Positions 17,233 through 26,346 of a DNA stretch of 64,000 nt are shown piece after piece; the first letter of the stretch is position 1, and every line of letters starts with the position of its first letter. The translations under genes were made by a program, and so were the position numbers. The stretch comes from Methylopumilus sp009926035 (GTDB taxonomy: Bacteria; Pseudomonadota; Gammaproteobacteria; Burkholderiales; Methylophilaceae): contig JBEANL010000002.1 of the NCBI GenBank assembly GCA_041165405.1, forward strand, positions 1-64,000. The letters run 5' to 3'. The notes below the pieces were generated by a model. The model ran no database searches. It saw nothing but the letters and a program-made list of their open reading frames with translations, and was not told where the DNA came from.

Positions 17233-18591
17233 TTACTTGCCAATACAAAAACGACTAAAAATTTCACCTAGAAGATCGTCTGGGGTAAACTCCCCCGTAA
17301 TGGTAGCCAATGAAGTTTGAGCTTGTCTGAGCTCTTCCGCGACTAACTCAGGCGACTGAAGCTGATGAACCGATTCATTCAAATATTTTGAGACAGTATC
17401 AAGTGCATCTAAATGCCGTTGTCTCGCCATAAAAATACCTTGATTTCCATCCTTACTAAATTCAACACCAGCCGTTTTTAATAAAGTCGTTTTGAGCTGA
17501 GCTAAACCTTCTCCATTTTTTGCAGAAATAAAAAGATGATGCTCTCCATTGATCATTTCGGATGAGGCCTTTTTAGATAACAAATCAATTTTATTGTGAA
17601 CCCATATCTTAGAAACGTCTTTTGGAATGCGATTTAGAATGATTTTCTCGTAATCGGTAATACCTTTACCAGCATCCACTAAAAATAATGCGATATTGGC
17701 CTTTTCTATCGAGATCCATGTTTTTTTGATGCCCATTTTTTCAATTTCATCACTTGTATCTCTTAATCCAGCGGTATCGATCACATGAATCGGAATACCG
17801 TCGATTTGGATTTCACTTTTAATGGGGTCGCGTGTTGTGCCTGGAATAGAAGTTACAATCGCCTGGTCATTGCCAGACAATTGATTGAGTAAACTCGACT
17901 TGCCCACATTGGGCTGGCCTACCAATACAACGGTCAAACCTTCGCGCAATAAGTGGCCTTGTTTAGCAGATGAAGTCACTTCATCCATGCGTAACTTTAG
18001 ACTTAAAAGCTTTTCTTTGACTTTACCAGTCGTAATAAAGTCGATTTCTTCCTCAGGAAAATCTAAACAAGCTTCGATATACATTCGTAAATCGATGAGT
18101 TCTTTTAATAAGTCATTGATTTTATTGGAAAAATAACCACTTAACGAGAGCATGGCACTTTTTGCAGCTTCTGAGGTTGAAGCATTGATTAAATCTGCGA
18201 CCGCTTCGGCCTGAGCCAAATCAATTTTGTCATTAAGATAAGCGCGTTCGGTAAACTCCCCAGGCTTGGCAAGTCTCGCTCCACATTCAATGCAACGCGC
18301 CAATAAAAGTTGCATCACAGCAATGCCGCCATGACCTTGAAGTTCTAAAACGTCTTCGCCGGTATAAGAGTGGGGGGATTTAAAAAAAAGTGCAATGCCA
18401 CGGTCAATCACTTGACCATTACTATCTAAAAAAGGAAGATACGACGCTAAACGATTTTCAGGACAAAGGCCTAAAAGATGTTTCGCAACATCATGCGCTT
18501 TAGAGCCAGAAACTCTCACAACACCAATGCCGCCAGCACCCGAAGGTGTTGCAATGGCAGCAATGGTATCTAAGTTATTTGCGAGCTGCAT
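17233..18591 (-). CDS. mnmE: tRNA modification GTPase MnmE
   Basis: Partner of MnmG in wobble-uridine modification. The 452 residues have an N-terminal folate-binding domain (DTIAAIATPSGAGGIGVVRVSG), a helical domain and an inserted G domain with P-loop GQPNVGKSS, the DTAGLRDT switch and NKID. The sequence ends FCIGK, giving the invariant CxGK motif. It overlaps the end of yidC by 17 bp, so the two are cotranscribed. Confidence 0.98.
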   Translation of the reverse strand: MQLANNLDTIAAIATPSGAGGIGVVRVSGSKAHDVAKHLLGLCPENRLASYLPFLDSNGQVIDRGIALFFKSPHSYTGEDVLELQGHGGIAVMQLLLARCIECGARLAKPGEFTERAYLNDKIDLAQAEAVADLINASTSEAAKSAMLSLSGYFSNKINDLLKELIDLRMYIEACLDFPEEEIDFITTGKVKEKLLSLKLRMDEVTSSAKQGHLLREGLTVVLVGQPNVGKSSLLNQLSGNDQAIVTSIPGTTRDPIKSEIQIDGIPIHVIDTAGLRDTSDEIEKMGIKKTWISIEKANIALFLVDAGKGITDYEKIILNRIPKDVSKIWVHNKIDLLSKKASSEMINGEHHLFISAKNGEGLAQLKTTLLKTAGVEFSKDGNQGIFMARQRHLDALDTVSKYLNESVHQLQSPELVAEELRQAQTSLATITGEFTPDDLLGEIFSRFCIGK

Positions 18592-20206
18592 TGCCTTTCT
18601 TAGCTAATGCCGCTTCATGAATGGATCGATTAATCATCCATTGTTGAAGAATAGACAAGAGATTGTTAATCACCCAATAAAGCACTAGGCCTGCCGGGAA
18701 GAAGAAGAAAAATATACTGAATACAACAGGCATAATCATCATCAACTTTGCTTGCATAGGATCCGTGGGTGCTGGATTAAGTTTTGTTTGAACAATCATG
18801 CTAATACCCATAATGATAGGTAAAACATAGAAAGGATCTTTCACAGAAAGATCAGTGATCCATAAAATAAAAGGTGCATGTCTTAATTCAACAGCGCCCA
18901 TTAACACCCAGTAGAGCGAAATGAAAACAGGGATTTGAATAAGGATAGGTAAACAACCCCCCATCGGATTAATTTTTTCTGTGCGATAAAGTTCTAACAT
19001 GGCCTGTTGAAACTTCACTTTGTCATCACCAAATTTTTCCTTCATGCTTTGTAAGCGCGGCGCAAGCTCTCGAAGTTGCGCCATAGATTTATAACTTGCT
19101 GCAGAGAGCGGATAAAAGAGCAGCTTAATTAACACCGTGAGAATAATAATAGCGCCGCCCCAATTATTCACTAATTTATAAATCCAATTAAGCACCACAA
19201 ATAAAGGAGACGCAATAAAAGTTAACCAACCATAATCCACCGTATAAGTTAAACCTGGTGCGGCCTTTTCTAGCTGCTCTTTAATTTGCGGGCCTGAATA
19301 AAGTTTCGTTGAAAATTCTTTTTTCTCACCAGGCTGAATAGTAGAGAGTTGTGTTATCACACCTGACGAATAAATATTATCTGCAACTTGTTTTGTATAA
19401 AATTCACGCTTTTGATTAAGAGGTAAAATCCAAGCAGACGCAAAATAATGTTGAACTAAGCCTATCCATCCATCAACAGAAATAAGTGATAGGTCATGTT
19501 TCTTCATATCTTTAAAATTAATTTTTTTAAATTTATCTGCTTCAGTATAGTAAGCGCCGCCAGTAAATGTAGGTGCTAGACTGCTGCCTTGATTCGATTC
19601 GTCATCATGTAAGAGCTGGAAATAAGCTGATGGCGTCATAGCTAATTTACTATGATTAGTAATTTCGTAACGGACACCTATTTGATAACTGTCGCGATCA
19701 AAAGAAATTATTTTCACAACTTCCACATCTTGATTTTTGTAATTTAATTTAACGTCTAAATGATTTTGTCCGCTCTCTAAAACATAATTTGTTTTGTCCG
19801 ATGTGAACGTAGATTTATGAGTTGGCAAATCATTGCCGATGAGCCCTGTTTGTGCGACATAAAGCAAAGGTTTGTGAGCATCATCTAATAATACAAATTT
19901 ATCTTGCCCGTTATCAGCTAAATGATTGTTTAAAAGCAGACGGCGAATATCGCCACCTGCTGTATCAATTTCAATTTGATACAAATCCGTTACCACTTTA
20001 ATGCGTGATGCTGTTTCTAATTTGAAATTAGAATCAGGAGATATTGTTTTGATATCTGTAGTAATTAATTTTTGAGAAGATGGAACGCTCGCGTCTTGTT
20101 GTGTTGTAACTTGATTTACTGGAACATGTTTACGTTGCCATGTGTCCCATAGTAAAAGAATTGAAAAAGAAAATACAACAAACAGTATTAAACGCTTCGT
20201 ATCCAT
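18575..20206 (-). CDS. yidC: Membrane protein insertase YidC
   Basis: Inserts and folds inner-membrane proteins, alone or with SecYEG. The 543 residues have an N-terminal membrane anchor (about residues 6-22). A large periplasmic beta domain of the gram-negative type (about residues 55-330) follows, and then the conserved five-helix insertase core beginning near LTFIASPLFVVLNWIYKLV. The C-terminus is basic (RSIHEAALAKKGNAARK). It lies 19 bp after yidD in the rpmH-rnpA-yidD-yidC-mnmE operon. Confidence 0.98.
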   Translation of the reverse strand: MDTKRLILFVVFSFSILLLWDTWQRKHVPVNQVTTQQDASVPSSQKLITTDIKTISPDSNFKLETASRIKVVTDLYQIEIDTAGGDIRRLLLNNHLADNGQDKFVLLDDAHKPLLYVAQTGLIGNDLPTHKSTFTSDKTNYVLESGQNHLDVKLNYKNQDVEVVKIISFDRDSYQIGVRYEITNHSKLAMTPSAYFQLLHDDESNQGSSLAPTFTGGAYYTEADKFKKINFKDMKKHDLSLISVDGWIGLVQHYFASAWILPLNQKREFYTKQVADNIYSSGVITQLSTIQPGEKKEFSTKLYSGPQIKEQLEKAAPGLTYTVDYGWLTFIASPLFVVLNWIYKLVNNWGGAIIILTVLIKLLFYPLSAASYKSMAQLRELAPRLQSMKEKFGDDKVKFQQAMLELYRTEKINPMGGCLPILIQIPVFISLYWVLMGAVELRHAPFILWITDLSVKDPFYVLPIIMGISMIVQTKLNPAPTDPMQAKLMMIMPVVFSIFFFFFPAGLVLYWVINNLLSILQQWMINRSIHEAALAKKGNAARK

Positions 20207-20225
20207 AAATTATAAAATTCCAAAA

Positions 20226-20435
20226 TTAATTAACAGGGTCATGACCACCCTTGCACCACGGATGACATTTTCCTATTCGTTTCATTGATAAAAAAATACC
20301 TTGTATTACTCCTTTTTTTTGTATTGCCTCTATCGTGTATTGTGAACATGTCGGTGTAAATCGACATTGCTGACCAAAAAAAGGACTTAATAATAATTGA
20401 TAACATCTCACAAATAATATTGCGATTGATTTCAT
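20226..20435 (-). CDS. yidD: Membrane protein insertion efficiency factor YidD
   Basis: Small membrane-associated protein that helps YidC-dependent insertion. The 69 residues contain the family hallmarks YQLLLSPFFGQQCRFTPTCSQYT and CHPWCKGGHDPV, including the four conserved cysteines. Its ATG overlaps the rnpA stop codon (4-bp overlap), the usual arrangement. Confidence 0.97.
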   Translation of the reverse strand: MKSIAILFVRCYQLLLSPFFGQQCRFTPTCSQYTIEAIQKKGVIQGIFLSMKRIGKCHPWCKGGHDPVN

Positions 20436-20764
20436 TTTTTCAATCTTGCAATCATCTGATCCACTTCTGTTTCAATCTCAACAAAATCGCTACGGTAAAA
20501 CGATTTTTGAATGCGTATCACTATATCAAAATTTAAGAGCTGCTCTTGTTTTTTTCGCATTAATTCACGCAAGACACGCCTCATGTAGTTGCGCTTCACA
20601 GCCAATTTCTGGGTTTTTTTACTCACGACCATGCCTAGACGAAATAAGGACAAAGCATTGGGCTGATAGTGAAAACTTAAGTGCTGCGAGGAAAGTCGCT
20701 TGCGGAAATTAAAAACGGATGAAAATTCATCCGTTTTTGTAAGTTTGGTTAATTTAGTTTGCAA
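20432..20764 (-). CDS. rnpA: Ribonuclease P protein component
   Basis: Protein subunit of RNase P, which matures tRNA 5' ends. The 110 residues contain the RNR-type motif as KLAVKRNYMRRVLRE near residue 53 and the start LTKTDEFSSVFNFRKR. The best start is a TTG at 20764, 27 bp after rpmH. No in-frame ATG exists before the conserved region and no clear Shine-Dalgarno precedes it, so the exact start is uncertain. Coupling to rpmH translation is likely. Confidence 0.93.
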   Translation of the reverse strand: MQTKLTKLTKTDEFSSVFNFRKRLSSQHLSFHYQPNALSLFRLGMVVSKKTQKLAVKRNYMRRVLRELMRKKQEQLLNFDIVIRIQKSFYRSDFVEIETEVDQMIARLKK

Positions 20765-20791
20765 ATTATGGAGAATTTGCCAGATAGGTCT

Positions 20792-20926
20792 TTATAGACC
20801 GATACGAGCACGGCCTTTAGCACGGCGAGCTGATAAAACAGCGCGTCCTGCACGAGTCTTCATGCGTACTAAAAAACCATGCGTGCGAGCACGTTTTACT
20901 TTTGATGGTTGATAGGTACGTTTCAT
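20792..20926 (-). CDS. rpmH: 50S ribosomal protein L34
   Basis: A 44-residue, highly basic protein beginning MKRTYQPSKVKRARTHGF and ending ARIGL, which matches bacterial L34 along its full length. A GGAG ribosome-binding site precedes the ATG. It leads the operon rpmH-rnpA-yidD-yidC-mnmE and has a good sigma-70 promoter upstream. It diverges from dnaA, the standard arrangement near bacterial origins. Confidence 0.98.
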   Translation of the reverse strand: MKRTYQPSKVKRARTHGFLVRMKTRAGRAVLSARRAKGRARIGL

Positions 20927-20962
20927 TGTGTTTCTCCAGCTATAATTCGATAAGGATCGCGC

Positions 20963-20991
20963 AATTTACCGTACATACCGCCAAGTGTCAA
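20963..20991 (-). promoter_or_regulatory. sigma-70 promoter of the rpmH operon
   Basis: On the minus strand a perfect -35 TTGACA (20986-20991), a 17-bp spacer and a -10 TAAATT (20963-20968) are visible. Transcription would begin near 20957, about 30 nt before the rpmH ATG. Confidence 0.75.
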
Positions 20992-21022
20992 CGATTATTT
21001 GTTGAAGAAGTCTAAAAACGCC

Positions 21023-21031
21023 TGTGGATAA
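21023..21031. promoter_or_regulatory. DnaA box in the rpmH-dnaA intergenic region
   Basis: TGTGGATAA is the exact complement of the consensus DnaA box TTATCCACA. It sits about 30 bp upstream of the rpmH -35 and about 140 bp upstream of dnaA, so it could mediate DnaA feedback on either transcript or belong to a bipartite origin. Confidence 0.7.
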
Positions 21032-21169
21032 CTTTGATAGGTTCAGTTAAGATGATTTACGTAAAGCAATCATTCCCAAAAGGCATTTTTACACCCCTCC
21101 GGTTCTCTAAAATGCCCAATCAAGAAGAAGTTGTAATTTAAATACTATATATTTTGGATTTTGCCGTTA

Positions 21170-22561
21170 ATGGAAAATTTTTGGACTCACTGTCTCGAAC
21201 GTTTTAAACAAGAGCTCTCCGCACAGCAGTTTAATACTTGGATCAAACCGCTTAAATTCGAACACGATCAAAATAAAATAAAAATTTTGGCACCCAATAA
21301 GTTTGTACAGCAGTGGGTTAAAGATCGCTTCGCCCAAAAAATTGAAATTTTGGCCAAAGAACAACTTCCTGATGTAACAAAAATAGAATTTGCAATACGT
21401 GCTATCAAAGAATCTATACTGCCTAAAAAAGAGGCAGTTTTATCAAAAGCTTTAGCTATTTCACCATTAAATAATGTAGCCGAAGCAAGTGGTCATGATG
21501 TCACAAAAAAAAGTGCAGGTAGCACATTAAAAGAAGCTAAAGCATCTGGCCTTAATCCTCATTTTACTTTTGAAAGTTTCGTGACAGGTAAAGCCAATCA
21601 ATTAGCATGCGCCGCAGCCATGCAAGTTGCTGAAAATCCAGGTAAAGCATATAACCCATTATTTATTTACGGCGGCGTTGGCTTAGGCAAGACACATTTA
21701 ATTCAAGCTATTGGTAATCACTTAAAGCATATTCAACCTGATGCAAAAATTAAATATCTTCATGCAGAACGTTACGTATCAGATGTTGTTAAAGCTTATG
21801 AAAATAAATCATTTGATGCATTCAAAAAAAATTATCACTCACTAGATTTACTATTGATTGATGACATTCAATTCTTTGCGAAAAAAAATCGCACACAAGA
21901 AGAATTCTTTTACGCATTTAATACGCTTATTGAAAACAAGAAACAAATTATTATTACTTGCGATAGTTACCCTAAAGAAATTGAAGGTGTAGATGAACGC
22001 TTAAGAACTCGATTCAGTTGGGGCCTTACAGTGGCCATTGAACCCCCAGAACTTGAAATGCGCGTTGCTATTCTGCTTAAAAAAGCGGAAGAAAATAAAA
22101 TGAAAATTTCTGAAGAAGTTGCATTTTTTATTGCAAAACAAATTCGATCTAATGTGCGTGAATTAGAAGGGGCGCTAAACAGAATATTAGCTATGTCTAA
22201 TTTTACAAAGTCTGCCATTGACATTCATTTAGCAAAAGATGCGCTTAAAGATTTAATCGCGGTGCGTGGCCGCCAAGTCAGTGTTGAAAACATTCAAAAA
22301 ACAGTTGCTGAGTATTTTAAAATTAAAATATCAGATATGTTGAGTAAAAAACGTTCGCGCAATTATTCTAAACCAAGACAACTTGCGATGGCATTAACAA
22401 GAGAACTCACAAATTTAAGTTTCCCTGAAATTGGAGAAGCTTATGGTGGCAGACATCACACAACAGTTATGCATGCATGTGAAGAAATTGAACAATTAAG
22501 ATTAAGCAATCAATCTATTGCGCAAGATTTAGGAATATTAAAACAAGTCCTTAAGGGTTAA
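21170..22561 (+). CDS. dnaA: Chromosomal replication initiator protein DnaA
   Basis: AAA+ protein that binds DnaA boxes and melts oriC. The start is placed at the ATG at 21170 (463 residues, MENFWTHCLERFKQEL), the classical N-terminus; a TTG three codons upstream is in frame but less likely. The parts run in order: domain I, a linker (about residues 90-125), an AAA+ domain with GGVGLGKTHL and LLIDDIQFF, and a C-terminal DNA-binding domain with the signature GGRHHTTVMHACEEIE. It is followed by a DnaA-box-rich gap and dnaN. Confidence 0.98.
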   Translation: MENFWTHCLERFKQELSAQQFNTWIKPLKFEHDQNKIKILAPNKFVQQWVKDRFAQKIEILAKEQLPDVTKIEFAIRAIKESILPKKEAVLSKALAISPLNNVAEASGHDVTKKSAGSTLKEAKASGLNPHFTFESFVTGKANQLACAAAMQVAENPGKAYNPLFIYGGVGLGKTHLIQAIGNHLKHIQPDAKIKYLHAERYVSDVVKAYENKSFDAFKKNYHSLDLLLIDDIQFFAKKNRTQEEFFYAFNTLIENKKQIIITCDSYPKEIEGVDERLRTRFSWGLTVAIEPPELEMRVAILLKKAEENKMKISEEVAFFIAKQIRSNVRELEGALNRILAMSNFTKSAIDIHLAKDALKDLIAVRGRQVSVENIQKTVAEYFKIKISDMLSKKRSRNYSKPRQLAMALTRELTNLSFPEIGEAYGGRHHTTVMHACEEIEQLRLSNQSIAQDLGILKQVLKG

Positions 22562-22790
22562 TTAAGCCCTGTGGAACAGTTGTGGATGAATTGTGGATAA
22601 GTAGGGGTTTATAAAAATATATGTTTTTTATGCACAAATTATCCACAGGAAATTACAATAGAAATGCATAGTTATACACAAGATAACTAATTGTTTACAT
22701 TAAGGTTTATAAGGTTATCCATAGAAAACCCCGCCTTTATTACTATTATTAGATTTATATATTAAAAAACATTAAATAAAGAAGAATGAT
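22562..22790. other. Probable replication origin (oriC) between dnaA and dnaN
   Basis: This 229-bp gap contains several DnaA boxes: exact consensus at 22592-22600 (TGTGGATAA) and 22639-22647 (TTATCCACA), TTATACACA at 22672-22680 (fits TTATNCACA), and one-mismatch sites at 22581-22589 (TGTGGATGA) and 22715-22723 (TTATCCATA). A strongly AT-rich stretch at about 22738-22790 could be the unwinding element. Adjacent dnaA, dnaN, gyrB, rpmH and parS all support an origin. Strand-skew analysis was not possible here. Confidence 0.82.
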
Positions 22791-23891
22791 ATGAATATAA
22801 AAATTAATCGAGATGCTTTACTTAAACCGCTTTCAAATGTTGCAAGTATTGTAGAACGTAAGCACGCACTCCCAATTCTTTCAAATATTTTAATTCAAGG
22901 AAAAGATGGTCAGGTACAACTCACTGCAACTGATTTGGAAATGCAAGTATCTTTAAGTTTTAAAGCAGACCTGAAAGAAGAGATCGCAACTACAATATCT
23001 GCAAGAAAGTTTTTTGATATTACCAGATCATTACCTGATGATTGTGTTATTGATATTGCAGTTAAAGATAGCCGAGTTGCAGTAAAAGCAAATAAGAGTC
23101 GTTTCGCAATTCAAACATTGCCTGCAAAAGATTATCCTGTGATGACAAAAGCTTCAAGTGAGGCTGTTGTAATTACCATTTCTCAAATTCAACTTAAACG
23201 TCTATTAAAGCAAGTTGAATTTGCGATGGCGCAACAAGATATTCGTTATTATTTAAATGGTTTGTTGTTCGAAGTAAATGGTAATCAATTAAATATTGTA
23301 GGTACAGACGGGCATCGTTTAAGTTTTACATCAATTCATTTAGATCAAAACTACAACAAAACAGAAGTGATTCTTCCAAGAAAAACAGTGATTGAATTAA
23401 TTAAACTTCTTAATGATACGGAAGAGTTAGTGTCTGTTGAGCTTTACAAAGGCCAAGTAAGCTTTAGTTTTAATGATATACAACTTATTTCAAAAGTGAT
23501 TGATGGTAAATTCCCTGATTACACGCGCGTTATTCCAGAAGGACATAACAACCAATTTACTATTGATCGCGCACAATTTTTAACGTCTCTGCAGCGTGCA
23601 TCTATTTTATCGAATGAGAAATATCGAGGCATTCGTATGATGATCGCAGATAATAATTTGAAACTCATTAGTACAAACACAGAACAAGAAGAAGCCGAAG
23701 AGGAATTGGAGATTGAATATCAACAAGATCCTATTGATATTGGGTTTAATGTGACATACTTAATTGATGTCCTCACAAATATACAAGATGAAAAAGTAAA
23801 TTTAGCTTTTCTGGATACAAACAGTAGTTGTTTGTTTACGATACCAAATAACAATAACTACAAATATGTAGTTATGCCAATGCGCATTTAA
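22791..23891 (+). CDS. dnaN: DNA polymerase III beta subunit (sliding clamp)
   Basis: Ring-shaped processivity factor for DNA polymerase III. The 366 residues equal the E. coli length and carry the expected three repeated clamp domains. The start MNIKINRDALLKPLSNV, the segment GTDGHRLSFT and the C-terminal YVVMPMRI are family-typical. It is separated from dnaA by the probable origin and is followed after 24 bp by gyrB. Confidence 0.98.
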   Translation: MNIKINRDALLKPLSNVASIVERKHALPILSNILIQGKDGQVQLTATDLEMQVSLSFKADLKEEIATTISARKFFDITRSLPDDCVIDIAVKDSRVAVKANKSRFAIQTLPAKDYPVMTKASSEAVVITISQIQLKRLLKQVEFAMAQQDIRYYLNGLLFEVNGNQLNIVGTDGHRLSFTSIHLDQNYNKTEVILPRKTVIELIKLLNDTEELVSVELYKGQVSFSFNDIQLISKVIDGKFPDYTRVIPEGHNNQFTIDRAQFLTSLQRASILSNEKYRGIRMMIADNNLKLISTNTEQEEAEEELEIEYQQDPIDIGFNVTYLIDVLTNIQDEKVNLAFLDTNSSCLFTIPNNNNYKYVVMPMRI

Positions 23892-23915
23892 TTCAATTCA
23901 CAAAAAGAGAAACTC

Positions 23916-26333
23916 ATGGCTCAAAAGATAGACAATCAAGAATACAACTCAGACAGTATTAAAATCTTAAAAGGATTAGATGCAGTGAGAAAAAGACCGG
24001 GCATGTATATCGGAGATACTTCTGATGGTAGCGGTCTTCACCATATGGTTTTTGAGGTTCTTGATAATGCAATTGATGAGTCCTTAGCAGGCCACTGTGA
24101 TGATATTAAAATTATTATTCATCCAGATAACTCCGTCAGCATCTCAGACAATGGTCGCGGTATTCCAACAGATGTTAAAGAAGATGACGAGTTTAAACGT
24201 TCTGCAGCAGAAATTGTTATGACCGAATTGCATGCAGGCGGAAAGTTCGATCAAAACTCTTATAAAGTATCTGGTGGTTTACATGGTGTGGGTGTCTCTG
24301 TTGTGAATGCGCTATCAGAATGGTTACGTTTAAAAGTGTGCCGTAATGGCAAGGTCTATCAAATGGAATTTAAACGCGGTGAACGTGTGGCACCATTAGC
24401 AGAGATGGGCACCACGGATCGTCGTGGCACAGAAGTTCATTTCTTCCCTTCAGCTGAAACATTTACCAATATTGATTTTCATTACGAAATATTAGCAAAA
24501 CGCATACGCGAACTATCGTTCCTTAACAATGGCGTCAAAATGGAATTGATTGATCAAAGAACAAATAAATCAGAAAACTTTGCATACTCAGGCGGCGTAA
24601 AAGGATTTGTCGAGTATATGAATCGATCAAAATCTGTACTTCACAAAAAAGCATTTCATGCTTTTGGTGAGAAGGACGGCATTAGCGTAGAAGTGTCTAT
24701 GCAATGGAATGATTCATATGGTGAAAATGTTCAATGCTTTACAAATAACATACCTCAAAGAGATGGCGGAACACACCTAACCGGCCTTCGTACAGCAATG
24801 ACTCGAACGCTAAATAATTTTATTGAGCAAAATGAACTCGCCAAAAAAGCAAAAGTAGAAACAACCGGGGATGATATGCGCGAAGGGCTCACTTGTATTT
24901 TATCGGTGAAAGTACCAGAGCCTAAATTTTCTTCACAGACAAAAGATAAATTGGTTTCAAGTGAGGTACAACCAGTCGTATCTGATGTGGTTGCATCTAA
25001 ACTTGCTGATTTTTTAGCCGAGAGTCCAGCGGATGCAAAAATTATTTGTAATAAAATTATTGATGCTGCTCGCGCGCGAGAAGCAGCGCGCAAAGCACGT
25101 GATATGACAAGACGTAAAGGGGCCATGGATTCTATGGGTCTTCCAGGAAAGCTAGCAGACTGTCAAGAAAAAGATCCTTCTTTATGTGAAATTTACCTGG
25201 TCGAGGGCGATTCTGCGGGGGGCTCTGCTAAGCAAGGGCGTGATCGTAAGAACCAAGCAATCCTTCCGTTAAAAGGAAAAATTCTAAACGTAGAAAAAGC
25301 GCGTTTTGATAAATTATTATCTTCACAAGAAATAGCAACACTCATTACCGCCTTGGGCACTGGTATTGGCAAAGATGATTTTAATGTTGAAAAGTTACGT
25401 TATCACCGCATCATTATCATGACCGACGCAGATGTTGATGGGGCACATATTCGTACATTACTGCTAACATTTTTCTATCGTCAAATGCCTGAGCTTGTTG
25501 AGCGAGGCCATATTTATATTGCGCAACCACCGCTTTTCAAAGTGAAGCAAGGTAAGCATGAGCAATATCTGAAAGATGAACAAGAGCTTGATCAATATTT
25601 GCTTGAATCAGCTATCAAAGATGCAACCTTATTAACTAAAAAAGGCGGCAATCATTTAACTGGAGATGCGTTGAGTGAAATCGCAAGACAAATGGTATTA
25701 ACAGAAGCAGTTATTCGCCGTATTGCACCCCACTATGATGAGGCGGTCTTACGTGCAATTCTTCATGTAGGTGCTATAGATTTATCGAGTGAAGCTAAAG
25801 CAGAAAAAATTGCGCAAGCCATTAGAGAACGCCTCATTAATAAGAGCACTGAAAAATCAGAAGTGATTGTATCGCTAGATGAGGAAACTAAATCTTATAA
25901 GTTAGCGGTAAACAAATTTGTTCACGGTAATTTAGAATGCTGTGTGATTGACGCATTGTTCTTATCAAGTGGCGATTACCAACAAATATTAAAAACATCA
26001 CAAATGCTTGATGGCCTAGTAGGCGAAGGCGCTCAGATCCAGCGCGGGGAAAGATCAGAATCAATTTCTAATTTTAAAGAGGCGCTCGACTGGTTGTTAA
26101 GCGAAGCAAAACATAATTTAAATATTCAGCGTTATAAAGGTTTGGGCGAAATGAATCCTGAACAACTTTGGGAAACTACTATGGACCCTAATGTACGCCG
26201 ATTGCTTAAAGTCCAAATTGAAGATGCTATTTCGGCAGATGAAATATTTTCAACACTCATGGGTGACCAAGTGGAGCCGAGACGTGCATTTATTGAAAAT
26301 AATGCATTAGGAGCAAGTAATCTCGACATTTAG
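23916..26333 (+). CDS. gyrB: DNA gyrase subunit B
   Basis: ATPase subunit of DNA gyrase, 805 residues as in gram-negative gyrases, including the extra C-terminal insertion of proteobacterial GyrB. The parts run in order: an ATPase (GHKL) domain with VLDNAIDE and GGLHGVGVSVVNALS, a transducer domain, and a TOPRIM domain with EGDSAGGSAKQGRDR and DADVDGAHIRTL. The protein ends with the QRYKGLGEMNPEQLWETTM segment and a short tail. recF is absent between dnaN and gyrB, unlike in E. coli. Confidence 0.98.
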   Translation: MAQKIDNQEYNSDSIKILKGLDAVRKRPGMYIGDTSDGSGLHHMVFEVLDNAIDESLAGHCDDIKIIIHPDNSVSISDNGRGIPTDVKEDDEFKRSAAEIVMTELHAGGKFDQNSYKVSGGLHGVGVSVVNALSEWLRLKVCRNGKVYQMEFKRGERVAPLAEMGTTDRRGTEVHFFPSAETFTNIDFHYEILAKRIRELSFLNNGVKMELIDQRTNKSENFAYSGGVKGFVEYMNRSKSVLHKKAFHAFGEKDGISVEVSMQWNDSYGENVQCFTNNIPQRDGGTHLTGLRTAMTRTLNNFIEQNELAKKAKVETTGDDMREGLTCILSVKVPEPKFSSQTKDKLVSSEVQPVVSDVVASKLADFLAESPADAKIICNKIIDAARAREAARKARDMTRRKGAMDSMGLPGKLADCQEKDPSLCEIYLVEGDSAGGSAKQGRDRKNQAILPLKGKILNVEKARFDKLLSSQEIATLITALGTGIGKDDFNVEKLRYHRIIIMTDADVDGAHIRTLLLTFFYRQMPELVERGHIYIAQPPLFKVKQGKHEQYLKDEQELDQYLLESAIKDATLLTKKGGNHLTGDALSEIARQMVLTEAVIRRIAPHYDEAVLRAILHVGAIDLSSEAKAEKIAQAIRERLINKSTEKSEVIVSLDEETKSYKLAVNKFVHGNLECCVIDALFLSSGDYQQILKTSQMLDGLVGEGAQIQRGERSESISNFKEALDWLLSEAKHNLNIQRYKGLGEMNPEQLWETTMDPNVRRLLKVQIEDAISADEIFSTLMGDQVEPRRAFIENNALGASNLDI

Positions 26334-26346
26334 CCTTACTTAACTT

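Noticed and set aside
22570..22578. TGTGGAACA as a DnaA box
   Set aside because: Two mismatches to the consensus; not counted among the boxes.
24755..25126. 123-codon minus-strand open frame inside gyrB
   Set aside because: It mirrors the codon pattern of gyrB and lacks a ribosome-binding site or family features.
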